10,834 nt of DNA from Rhodobacter sp. (GTDB lineage Bacteria > Pseudomonadota > Alphaproteobacteria > Rhodobacterales > Rhodobacteraceae): contig PNND01000059.1 of NCBI GenBank assembly GCA_013824045.1, positions 1-10,834 of the forward strand, in the 5' to 3' direction. Of this stretch, positions 1-5,707 are shown one piece after another (position 1 is the first letter of the stretch; every line of letters begins with the position of its first letter). The notes beneath the pieces were generated by a model. The model made no database searches. It saw only the letters and a program-made list of their open reading frames with translations, and had not been told where the DNA came from. Position numbers and translations under genes: made by a program.

Positions 1-455
1 TCTGCATGCGCGTCGATATGGATCAGCGCGACAGGCCCGTGCTTTTCCTTGATCGCCCGCAGGATCGGCCATGTCAGCGTATGATCGCCCCCCAACGTTA
101 GCGGGATCGCCCCATCCGCAAGTACGCCCCGGTAAAAGTCAGTGATGATGTCCACCGTCTTTTTCAGATCAAAGGTGTTGATAGGCACATCGCCGATATC
201 CGCCACCTGAAGGTGATCGAACGGTGCCGCCCCCGTCGCCATGTTATAGGGGCGCAGCATCCGCGACTCGTCCCGTATCTGGCGCGGCCCCAGCCGCGTG
301 CCCGACCGGTTCGATGTGCCATGATCCATCGGTATTCCGATGAAGGCCACGTCCAACCCCTTGGCGCTCGTCGCCGCAGGCAGGCGCATCATGGTGGCAG
401 GCCCGCCAAACCGCGCCATCGTGTTCCCGCCAAGCGGTTGGTTGAAACCCGTCAT
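1..455 (-). CDS. speB: Agmatinase-family ureohydrolase (3' end cut by window edge)
   Basis: Only the N-terminal 151 residues are visible, about half of the usual ~320; the gene runs off the left edge. Ureohydrolases use a dinuclear Mn centre to split guanidino groups into urea plus an amine; agmatinase makes putrescine. Visible family marks are a GIPMDHGTS segment (residues 40-48), SGTRLGP (51-57), DIGDVP (86-91), the metal-site motif GGDH (122-125), and the start of the second metal motif, DAHA at 148-151, cut where its final Asp should follow. The ATG at 455 overlaps the upstream hydrolase stop as ATGA, so it is the sixth gene of the transporter operon and probably translationally coupled. 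The MARFGGPATMMRLP-type N-terminus also resembles guanidinobutyrase and guanidinopropionase, so the exact substrate (agmatine, 4-guanidinobutyrate or another guanidino compound) cannot be settled here. The family is confident; the symbol is the family default. Confidence 0.88.
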   Translation of the reverse strand, partial: MTGFNQPLGGNTMARFGGPATMMRLPAATSAKGLDVAFIGIPMDHGTSNRSGTRLGPRQIRDESRMLRPYNMATGAAPFDHLQVADIGDVPINTFDLKKTVDIITDFYRGVLADGAIPLTLGGDHTLTWPILRAIKEKHGPVALIHIDAHA

Positions 456-1180
456 CTGCCTTTTCCTTCCAGCCAATCCCGGATGATCTTTCTGTGCCTT
501 TCCCCCGAATAGCTGGGGAAATGCCCTCCATGCACCACCCGCACGGGCAGGGCCAATAACCGCTCCATCGACCGGATATACTGCGCCTGTTCCAGCGCGC
601 TTGTCCCTTCGATCAACTCGCCATCATAGACGATGTCGCCCGAAAACAGGATGCCGCTCGCCGCTTCCCACAGGGCAATCCCGCCGGGGGAATGGCCGGG
701 TGTGTGAATCACCTCAAACCGCCGGTCGCCCAAATCGACCACGTCGCCGTCCCACAACAGCCGGGTCGCAGGTGCGGCCTGCACGGCGTAGGTGGCCGAA
801 AGGTAAGGTTCCGGCGGCAGCGCGGTGAAGATGTCGTCCGTCACATACTTGTCGGCAAAGGTGTTCTCCCGCGTGGGCGCACGTAAAAGATGCGCCTCCG
901 CCCCGTGGCAGGATCGGCAGGGGAATTCGTGATGGCATCCCACGTGGTCGAAATGCGTATGGCTCGCCACCGCCTCAAGTGGCCGCTCCGTCACCTTGGG
1001 GACCCAGTCCCGCAGCGACACAACTCCCATCCCCGAATCCACCAGCATGTCGCGATCTCGCCCCCGCACATGCCAGACATTGCAGCGATAGAATTCCCGC
1101 ACATGCGGCTCGTCGATCCAGGTGACACCGTCGCCCATATCGCGCACGCGCCACCAATCGCCCGGCCCCATCCGTTCCAT
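452..1180 (-). CDS. Metallo-beta-lactamase-fold hydrolase
   Basis: A 242-residue cytoplasmic protein with no signal peptide or membrane segment. It has a complete set of MBL metal ligands: HTHFDH at 74-79 (H74, H76, D78, H79), H163 in HTPGH, D182 in SGDIVYDG, and H220 in VHGGH. It should therefore be an active binuclear metal (usually zinc) hydrolase, in the glyoxalase II/lactonase-like part of the superfamily. The ATG at 1180 was chosen because it forms a TGATG overlap with the ATPase stop, has a GGAGG four bases upstream, and gives a normal N-terminus; the frame stays open further upstream but only inside the ATPase gene. Its stop overlaps the ureohydrolase start (ATGA). Lying between an importer and a guanidine-cleaving enzyme, it probably acts on the same imported compound or a product of it, but the substrate cannot be told from sequence. 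Confidence 0.9.
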   Translation of the reverse strand: MERMGPGDWWRVRDMGDGVTWIDEPHVREFYRCNVWHVRGRDRDMLVDSGMGVVSLRDWVPKVTERPLEAVASHTHFDHVGCHHEFPCRSCHGAEAHLLRAPTRENTFADKYVTDDIFTALPPEPYLSATYAVQAAPATRLLWDGDVVDLGDRRFEVIHTPGHSPGGIALWEAASGILFSGDIVYDGELIEGTSALEQAQYIRSMERLLALPVRVVHGGHFPSYSGERHRKIIRDWLEGKGR

Positions 1181-2178
1181 CACGCCTCCAGCACCACGAA
1201 ATCCTGCGCCCCAAGGTCCAGCACCGATCCCAATTCCGGCGCGGCGCCCTGCGCAAGATGCACCACCAGCCGCAGGTCCGGCGCGGCCAAAGGCGACACA
1301 TGGGCGCGCAGATAGGTGCCAAAGAACGTCGTCTCTTCCACCCGGCAAGGGCCGAGGCGAAGCGCGCCGCTTTCGGAAATCGCCTCAGGCCGGATGCACA
1401 GCACCCCATCCGGCACCGCCAAAGGCCCCAAAGCCGATTTCCCGCCCACCACAGGCACCTTGTTCACCTCACCCATGAACCCGGCAGAGAACAGGGATTT
1501 GGGCCGCAGATACACCTCACGCGGGGGGCCGATATCGGCAATCTTGCCGCCATTCATTACCACGATCCGGTCGGCAATCGCCATCGCCTCTTCCTGATCA
1601 TGGGTCACATGCACGAAAGTCGTTCCCACCCGCCGCTGAATCGCCTTCAGCTCATCCTGCATCGCGCGGCGCAGCTTCAGGTCCAGCGCCCCCAGCGGTT
1701 CATCCAGCAGCAGCACATCCGGCTCCACCGCCAAGGCCCGCGCCAGCGCCACCCGCTGCCGCTGGCCGCCGCTCAGCTCATGCGGCCGCCGCGCCGCACG
1801 CCCCTCAAGCCCCACCAGCGCCAGCATCTCGGCGGCTTTCGCATCCCGCGCTGCCTTCGCCATCCCCCGCATCCGCAGCCCGAACCCCACATTCTCGGCC
1901 AGCGTCATATGCGGAAACAGCGCGTAATCCTGAAACACCGTCGTCGTTGGTCGGTCCTTCGCCGCCACCCCCGCCATATCCCGCCCACCGATCAACACCG
2001 CGCCCGAAGTGGGTTCGGCAAAGCCCCCGATGATGTTCAACAGCGTGGTCTTGCCGCAACCCGAAGGCCCCAGCAGCACGACAAACTCCCCCGCCGTGAT
2101 TTCCAGATCGACCCCGTCCAGCGCCAGCGCGCTGCCATAGCGCTGCGTCACCGCGCGGATGGATACACCAGCCGTCAT
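1180..2178 (-). CDS. ABC importer ATPase, PotA-like
   Basis: A 332-residue nucleotide-binding subunit that powers the importer formed with the two permeases that precede it in the operon. All ATPase motifs are intact: Walker A GPSGCGKTT (37-45), Q-loop Gln83, signature LSGGQ (135-139) followed by RQRVALARAL, Walker B VLLLDE (155-160), D-loop GALD and H-loop His193 in HVTHDQEEA. The C-terminal part (about 235-332) fits the TOBE regulatory domain of the spermidine/putrescine and iron importer ATPases; it is somewhat shorter than E. coli PotA (378 residues). The ATG at 2178 overlaps the permease stop as ATGA and has a GGAGG at 2191-2187, eight bases upstream. Its own stop overlaps the MBL start as TGATG. 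Substrate is set by the binding protein, so the Pot name is by class only. Confidence 0.95.
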   Translation of the reverse strand: MTAGVSIRAVTQRYGSALALDGVDLEITAGEFVVLLGPSGCGKTTLLNIIGGFAEPTSGAVLIGGRDMAGVAAKDRPTTTVFQDYALFPHMTLAENVGFGLRMRGMAKAARDAKAAEMLALVGLEGRAARRPHELSGGQRQRVALARALAVEPDVLLLDEPLGALDLKLRRAMQDELKAIQRRVGTTFVHVTHDQEEAMAIADRIVVMNGGKIADIGPPREVYLRPKSLFSAGFMGEVNKVPVVGGKSALGPLAVPDGVLCIRPEAISESGALRLGPCRVEETTFFGTYLRAHVSPLAAPDLRLVVHLAQGAAPELGSVLDLGAQDFVVLEA

Positions 2179-2945
2179 GTCTTTGCCCTCCGGAACACGA
2201 ACACCTCCAGCACCACGACCAGCGTGACAGAAACCAGAAACACCAAAGACCCCACCGCATTCGTCGCAGGCGAAATCCCCGACCGCAGCATCGACCAGAT
2301 CTCCACCGGCAGCGTCACGTCGAACCGCGTCAGCAGGAAGGCGATGATGAACTCATCCCAGCTGAACGTCACCGAAAGGAAGAACGCCGCCGCCAAGGGC
2401 GCGGCCAGCATCGGTGCCGACACCAAGGCCAATACCTTCCACTCCGGCGCGCCTAGATCGCGTGCCGCCCGTTCCGCGTTCTTCTGATGATCCCCCATCG
2501 CCGCATAGGTAATGGCGAAACATAAAGGCAGGTTGATCACCACATGCCCGATGCCCGCCGTCCAAAGCGACAGCCGCACCCCGGTCTGATTGAACACCGT
2601 CAGCAGCCCCAGCGCGATGATCAGGTAACTTACCGTCATCGGCGCGATCAGCACGCCCCGCAACAGAACCGATCCCGGCAGCCGCACCCGCGCCAGCGCA
2701 TGCGCCGCCAGAAACCCCAAAATCAGCGCGATTAGTGACGAAACCGCCGCCACCAGCGCCGAATTGACCAGCGCAGCCATCAGGTCGCGGTCGCCCAGAA
2801 CCTTTGCATACCAGTCCAGCGTCACGCCCTGAAACGGCGGTACCGGCAATCGGCCATCCTGAAAGGAAAAGGCCACCAGCACCGCCACTGGCAGAAAGAC
2901 AAAGGCATAGGCGATGGCCAGATAGGCCCATGACAGCGCGCGCAT
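2175..2945 (-). CDS. ABC importer permease, PotC-like
   Basis: A 256-residue inner-membrane permease, close to the usual length of PotC. Hydrophobic segments are visible at about residues 6-28, 58-85, 94-118, 130-150, 178-195 and 230-252, consistent with six membrane spans. The EAA loop that docks on the ATPase is at 157-178 (NAERAARDLGAPEWKVLALVS). The start is taken as the ATG at 2945, two bases after the TAG of the preceding permease; the frame is open further upstream but only as an out-of-frame shadow of that gene. Its stop is inside the ATGA overlap with the ATPase. It should form the translocation heterodimer with the preceding permease. Class assignment is firm; substrate is unknown. 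Confidence 0.94.
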   Translation of the reverse strand: MRALSWAYLAIAYAFVFLPVAVLVAFSFQDGRLPVPPFQGVTLDWYAKVLGDRDLMAALVNSALVAAVSSLIALILGFLAAHALARVRLPGSVLLRGVLIAPMTVSYLIIALGLLTVFNQTGVRLSLWTAGIGHVVINLPLCFAITYAAMGDHQKNAERAARDLGAPEWKVLALVSAPMLAAPLAAAFFLSVTFSWDEFIIAFLLTRFDVTLPVEIWSMLRSGISPATNAVGSLVFLVSVTLVVVLEVFVFRRAKT

Positions 2946-2947
2946 CG

Positions 2948-3802
2948 CTACACCCGATCCAGCCGCAGCCACCGGCTGGAGGCGAAATAGGCCAGCGTCA
3001 CCACCGCCATAAGAACCACCGATAATGCCGAAGCCAGCGGGAAATTCCCGCTCCGCCCCATCTGCAGCATGATCAACTGTGGCAGTGTCAGTTCCGCATT
3101 CCCGCCCAGGATCTGCGGCGTGATGTAATCCCCGATGCACAGCACAAAGGTCAGAAACGCCCCCGTCACCACCCCCGGCAAGGTCAGCGGCAGGATCACA
3201 TGCCGGAAGGTCTGCCACCGCCCGGCCCCAAGGTCAGCCGCCGCCCGCGCATAGTTGGGCGACAGCTGGATCAGGTTGGCATAGATCGTCAGCGTCAGCA
3301 GCATCACGAAGAAATGGACGAACCCGATCACCGTCGCCGTCCGCGTTGCGGCAATCTCCAACGGCTCAGCAATCAGGCCCAACCCCAGCAGCGCCTTGTT
3401 GACCACTCCGTTCTGGCCCAACACCAGCAGCCACGCATAGGACCGCACGACATAGGATGTCCAAAAGGGCAGCACCGCCAACAACAGTGCCAGCCGCTGC
3501 CACCGCGCCGGCACCCGAAAGGCGATGATCGCGGCCAAAGGATAGGCGAGCACCACGGAAACCACTGTCACCACCACGGTGATCTCAAGGCTGTTGAGCA
3601 ACGCCTTGAACATCGTCCAGTCGGTGAAGATGCGGATGTAATTGCCGGGGTCGAACCCTGCCACCACCTCGCGTCCCTCCATCCGGGCGAAGGACAGCGC
3701 CAGCATGGCCAGGAACGGCAGCACAAAGAACGCGACCGTCCACAGAAGGGCAGGGGCCGCAAGGCCCCAACCCAACCGTTTCTCTGCCGCTGCCAGTGTC
3801 AC
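2948..3802 (-). CDS. ABC importer permease, PotB-like
   Basis: A 284-residue inner-membrane permease. A short cytoplasmic N-terminus is followed by a first span at about 15-38, then spans at about 72-96, 103-128, 155-178, 208-227 and 255-275. The EAA loop is at 184-205 (YARAAADLGAGRWQTFRHVILP) and matches the PotB/BPD_transp_1 type. The start is a GTG at 3802, four bases after the stop of the binding protein; no ATG gives a full first span, and no clear Shine-Dalgarno sequence precedes the GTG, so translation is probably re-initiated by ribosomes finishing the upstream gene. It ends in TAG two bases before the second permease. Together they make the channel of the importer. Confidence 0.93.
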   Translation of the reverse strand: MTLAAAEKRLGWGLAAPALLWTVAFFVLPFLAMLALSFARMEGREVVAGFDPGNYIRIFTDWTMFKALLNSLEITVVVTVVSVVLAYPLAAIIAFRVPARWQRLALLLAVLPFWTSYVVRSYAWLLVLGQNGVVNKALLGLGLIAEPLEIAATRTATVIGFVHFFVMLLTLTIYANLIQLSPNYARAAADLGAGRWQTFRHVILPLTLPGVVTGAFLTFVLCIGDYITPQILGGNAELTLPQLIMLQMGRSGNFPLASALSVVLMAVVTLAYFASSRWLRLDRV

Positions 3803-3806
3803 AGGG

Positions 3807-4859
3807 TCACTGGTTCAGCATTTCGGTCCACATATCCTGCATAGCCGTGTCCAGCGCCGCATCCGGGATCGGGTAAAGCTGCGCCCGCTTCAGGAAATCG
3901 GGCTGCTCTTTCCAGCGCAGCACATCGCGCTGCTCCATGCTCAGCGCGTCGCCCGTCTTGGCATTGGCGGGCATCCCCCAATAGCAGGACGATGTCGCCA
4001 GCTTGGCCTGCCCTTCGGGGGATACGATGTATTTCACGAATTCCAGCGCCAGATCCGGCTGGGTGGACCCCGCCACCACGCCGATTGACTGCGCCCAGCG
4101 CAAACCGCCCTGCTTGGGGATGGTCCAGTCGAGGTTCGGGTTGTCAGCGGCCAGCACGGCAGTCAGCCATTCGCCGCCACCCACCACGATATCCACCTCG
4201 CCCGTCGCCAGCGCCGTCTGCGCCGACACCACATCCGACACCTGCTTCGATGCCGCGCGCAGCTTCATCAGCGGCTCTTTCAGACTGGGCAGGTTTTCCG
4301 CCGTGATGTCGGAGGTGTTGATCCCTTGGCTCAGCGCCACCAGCCCGATCACCGGCAGGTAATAGTCATAGATGGCGATCCGGCCGTCATATTTGCCCGA
4401 TGTCAGGGTGGCCATATCCTCCATATCCGCGGGATCGACCTTGGTCTTGTCGAAGGAAATGGTGTTGTAGCCGAACTTCTCGGTCACGGCATAGGTCTTG
4501 CCATCCACGGTGTTGTTCTCGGCCATCACCAATTCGGGAAAGAAATTCTGCGTGGGCAATTCCGCCGCCGGCAGCTCCGCCAGATACCCGGCCTCCACCG
4601 CGCGGCCCACATCGACCGCGTCGATCACCAGCACATCCCAATCGCCCGGCTGCGATTGATCCAGAATCGCCAGCCCCGCCGCCGTGCCCTCATATTCCTT
4701 CAGGTTCACGGTCACGCCGAACTTCTCCTCAAACGGTTCGATCAGCGCGGGATCGGTGTGGTCACACCACACCAGTGCATTCAATTCCTGCGCAAAGGAC
4801 GGGCTCGCCACCGTCAGAAGCGCAAGGGCAGTCAGCGGAAGGGTTACTTTCTGGGCCAT
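3807..4859 (-). CDS. Periplasmic solute-binding protein of the Pot-type importer
   Basis: A 350-residue secreted protein that should deliver the substrate to the two permeases. A signal peptide is visible: K4, a hydrophobic core at about 5-18 and an SFA|QE cleavage site after residue 23. The mature part has the PotD/PotF-type layout: LNALVW at 26-31, FEEKFGV (43-49), DVLVID (75-80) and the IPKQGGLRW strand (247-255). The ATG at 4859 is preferred because GGAG lies six bases upstream (4869-4866); an in-frame ATG at 4871 would overlap that site and add four charged residues. The frame stays open to 5636, but this is antisense to tetR. It is the first gene of the operon, divergent from tetR. Several PotD ligand residues appear replaced, so it may not bind a classic polyamine. 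Cys32 and Cys292 might form a disulfide. Confidence 0.93.
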   Translation of the reverse strand: MAQKVTLPLTALALLTVASPSFAQELNALVWCDHTDPALIEPFEEKFGVTVNLKEYEGTAAGLAILDQSQPGDWDVLVIDAVDVGRAVEAGYLAELPAAELPTQNFFPELVMAENNTVDGKTYAVTEKFGYNTISFDKTKVDPADMEDMATLTSGKYDGRIAIYDYYLPVIGLVALSQGINTSDITAENLPSLKEPLMKLRAASKQVSDVVSAQTALATGEVDIVVGGGEWLTAVLAADNPNLDWTIPKQGGLRWAQSIGVVAGSTQPDLALEFVKYIVSPEGQAKLATSSCYWGMPANAKTGDALSMEQRDVLRWKEQPDFLKRAQLYPIPDAALDTAMQDMWTEMLNQ

Positions 4860-4865
4860 TCTTCT

Positions 4866-4869
4866 CTCC
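4866..4869 (-). promoter_or_regulatory. Ribosome binding site deciding the binding-protein start
   Basis: On the minus strand a GGAG at 4869-4866 lies six bases before the ATG at 4859. The other in-frame ATG, at 4871, overlaps this GGAG and has no comparable site, so 4859 is the likely start; the predicted signal peptide also fits it better. Confidence 0.7.
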
Positions 4870-4913
4870 ATGTCGGGGTTCTGTCGGCGCTTCTGTCCGG
4901 CGCGGTCACAAAA

Positions 4914-4943
4914 ATAATTGAGTTCGTTCAATTTTGAAGTCAA
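4914..4943 (-). promoter_or_regulatory. Probable sigma-70-type promoter of the importer operon
   Basis: Reading the minus strand, TTGACT (4943-4938, five of six consensus bases) is followed after 18 bases by AATTAT (4919-4914, four of six). The block is strikingly AT-rich in a GC-rich genome. A start point near 4907 would give a leader of about 48 bases before the ATG at 4859. A second -35-like TTGACA lies at 4949-4944 but has no acceptable -10 box at 17-18 bases. The assignment is by eye. Confidence 0.5.
4916..4933. promoter_or_regulatory. Inverted repeat, candidate TetR operator 1
   Basis: AATTGA (4916-4921) and TCAATT (4928-4933) are perfect inverted arms around six bases (GTTCGT). The dyad overlaps the -10 region and spacer of the proposed operon promoter and lies 43 bp upstream of the divergent tetR start, where a TetR dimer would block transcription of both. 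The regulator link is inferred from position. Confidence 0.5.
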
Positions 4944-4951
4944 TGTCAAAA
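4932..4951. promoter_or_regulatory. Inverted repeat, candidate TetR operator 2
   Basis: TTTTGA (4932-4937) and TCAAAA (4946-4951) are perfect inverted arms around eight bases. The site covers the -35 region of the operon promoter and overlaps the first dyad by two bases. Inside it TTGAAGTCAA (4934-4943) is a smaller near-palindrome sharing the TTGA/TCAA half-site with dyad 1. Low complexity makes it weaker than dyad 1. Confidence 0.42.
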
Positions 4952-4976
4952 AACGGGCAATATGTGAACGGCACCG

Positions 4977-5594
4977 ATGGCTGGACTGCGCGAAAAACAA
5001 AAGGCCGACCGAACCCGCCGCATCCTCGAGGCGGCCTCGCGGCTGTTTCGCGAACAGGGCTACGGCGCGATCCGGATTGAAGACATCGCCCATGCGGCCG
5101 AAGTGTCCGTCGGCACGCTCTATAACTACTTCACCAACAAAGGCGATCTCCTCCTCGCCATCGTGTCGATGGAGGTGGAAGAGGTGCTGGAATCCGGCAA
5201 ATCCATCGTCGCAGACCCGCCAGATGACATTGCCCGCGCGCTGGGCGATCTGCTGGGCATCTATTTCGACCATTCGCTTTACTACCTGTCCAAGGAAATG
5301 TGGCGCACCGCCATGGCCATTTCCATCGAGGCACCGGGAACCCCCTTCTCGGCCCGCTATACCGAACTTGACAGCCTCCTCGCGGCGCAGGTCTGCGATC
5401 TGATCGCGGAACTGCAGCGCAAGGGCTATGCCCGCACGGATATCGACGCTGATGCCGTGGGCCAGTTGCTTTTCAACAACCTCAACCAGATGTTCACCGA
5501 ATTCGTGAAGCAAGAGGCGATGACATTTGCCGCCCTCCACACTGCGACCGCGCGCCAGAACGCGCCCATCGCCGAATTCCTTGCCCGGCGTTAG
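4977..5594 (+). CDS. TetR-family transcriptional regulator, divergent from the importer operon
   Basis: A 205-residue DNA-binding regulator of normal TetR length. The N-terminal TetR domain is clear: RILEAASRLFREQGYGAI (15-32), then the helix-turn-helix at about 34-53 (IEDIAHAAEVSVGTLYNYFT) followed by NKGDLLLAIV. The rest (about 60-205) is a helical ligand-binding and dimer domain with no family-specific motif I can name. The ATG at 4977 is used; an in-frame ATG at 4962 is immediately followed by TGA, which rules it out. No good Shine-Dalgarno sequence precedes it. The divergent arrangement over a 117-bp gap with two inverted repeats suggests that it represses the importer operon and itself, and is released by the imported compound or a product. 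The ligand is unknown. Confidence 0.92.
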   Translation: MAGLREKQKADRTRRILEAASRLFREQGYGAIRIEDIAHAAEVSVGTLYNYFTNKGDLLLAIVSMEVEEVLESGKSIVADPPDDIARALGDLLGIYFDHSLYYLSKEMWRTAMAISIEAPGTPFSARYTELDSLLAAQVCDLIAELQRKGYARTDIDADAVGQLLFNNLNQMFTEFVKQEAMTFAALHTATARQNAPIAEFLARR

Positions 5595-5656
5595 CTGTTT
5601 CACCTTGGCCCAAATACTCAAATCCCACCCAACCACCCCCGCCCCGGTCGCCTGAC

Positions 5657-5707
5657 GGCACCCTCCCCTCCCCCGCCTTCGGGGGAGGGGCCGGGGGAGG
5701 GGGTGCC
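5657..5707. terminator. Large GC-rich hairpin between convergent genes (bidirectional terminator)
   Basis: An inner stem of 11 perfect pairs (5665-5675 with 5680-5690) closes a four-base CCTT loop. An outer seven-base stem pairs GGCACCC (5657-5663) with GGGTGCC (5701-5707); between them the right side carries a second purine-rich run. No U-tract follows on either strand, so if it terminates it is by a very stable stem, common in GC-rich alphaproteobacteria. It lies 62 bp after the tetR stop and its last base is the last base of the flavoenzyme stop codon (TAG, 5709-5707), so it serves convergent transcripts. Bases 5595-5656 show nothing else. Confidence 0.7.

Larger units (their letters stand above)
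1..4859 (-). other. Six-gene transcription unit: importer, MBL hydrolase, ureohydrolase
   Basis: Six consecutive minus-strand genes have junctions of +4 nt, +2 nt, ATGA, TGATG and ATGA in transcription order, with no room for internal promoters or terminators between genes. This is direct evidence for one polycistronic message and likely translational coupling. The order is binding protein, permease, permease, ATPase, MBL-fold hydrolase, ureohydrolase. The operon may continue past the left edge. Confidence 0.88.

Noticed and set aside
1181..1348. The MBL frame is open 56 codons upstream of the chosen start.
   Set aside because: The extension lies inside the ATPase gene, is Gly/Ala/Arg-rich with no family match, and the ATG at 1180 has GGAGG and a TGATG overlap.
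1258..2487. A 409-codon open frame on the plus strand opposite the ATPase and second permease.
   Set aside because: It is antisense to genes with intact motifs. Its translation is rich in His, Arg, Pro and Gln with no domain, typical of the reverse frame of a GC-rich gene.
4860..5636. The binding-protein frame stays open 259 codons upstream, antisense to tetR.
   Set aside because: The signal peptide and the GGAG site fix the start at 4859, and tetR on the other strand has a clear helix-turn-helix.
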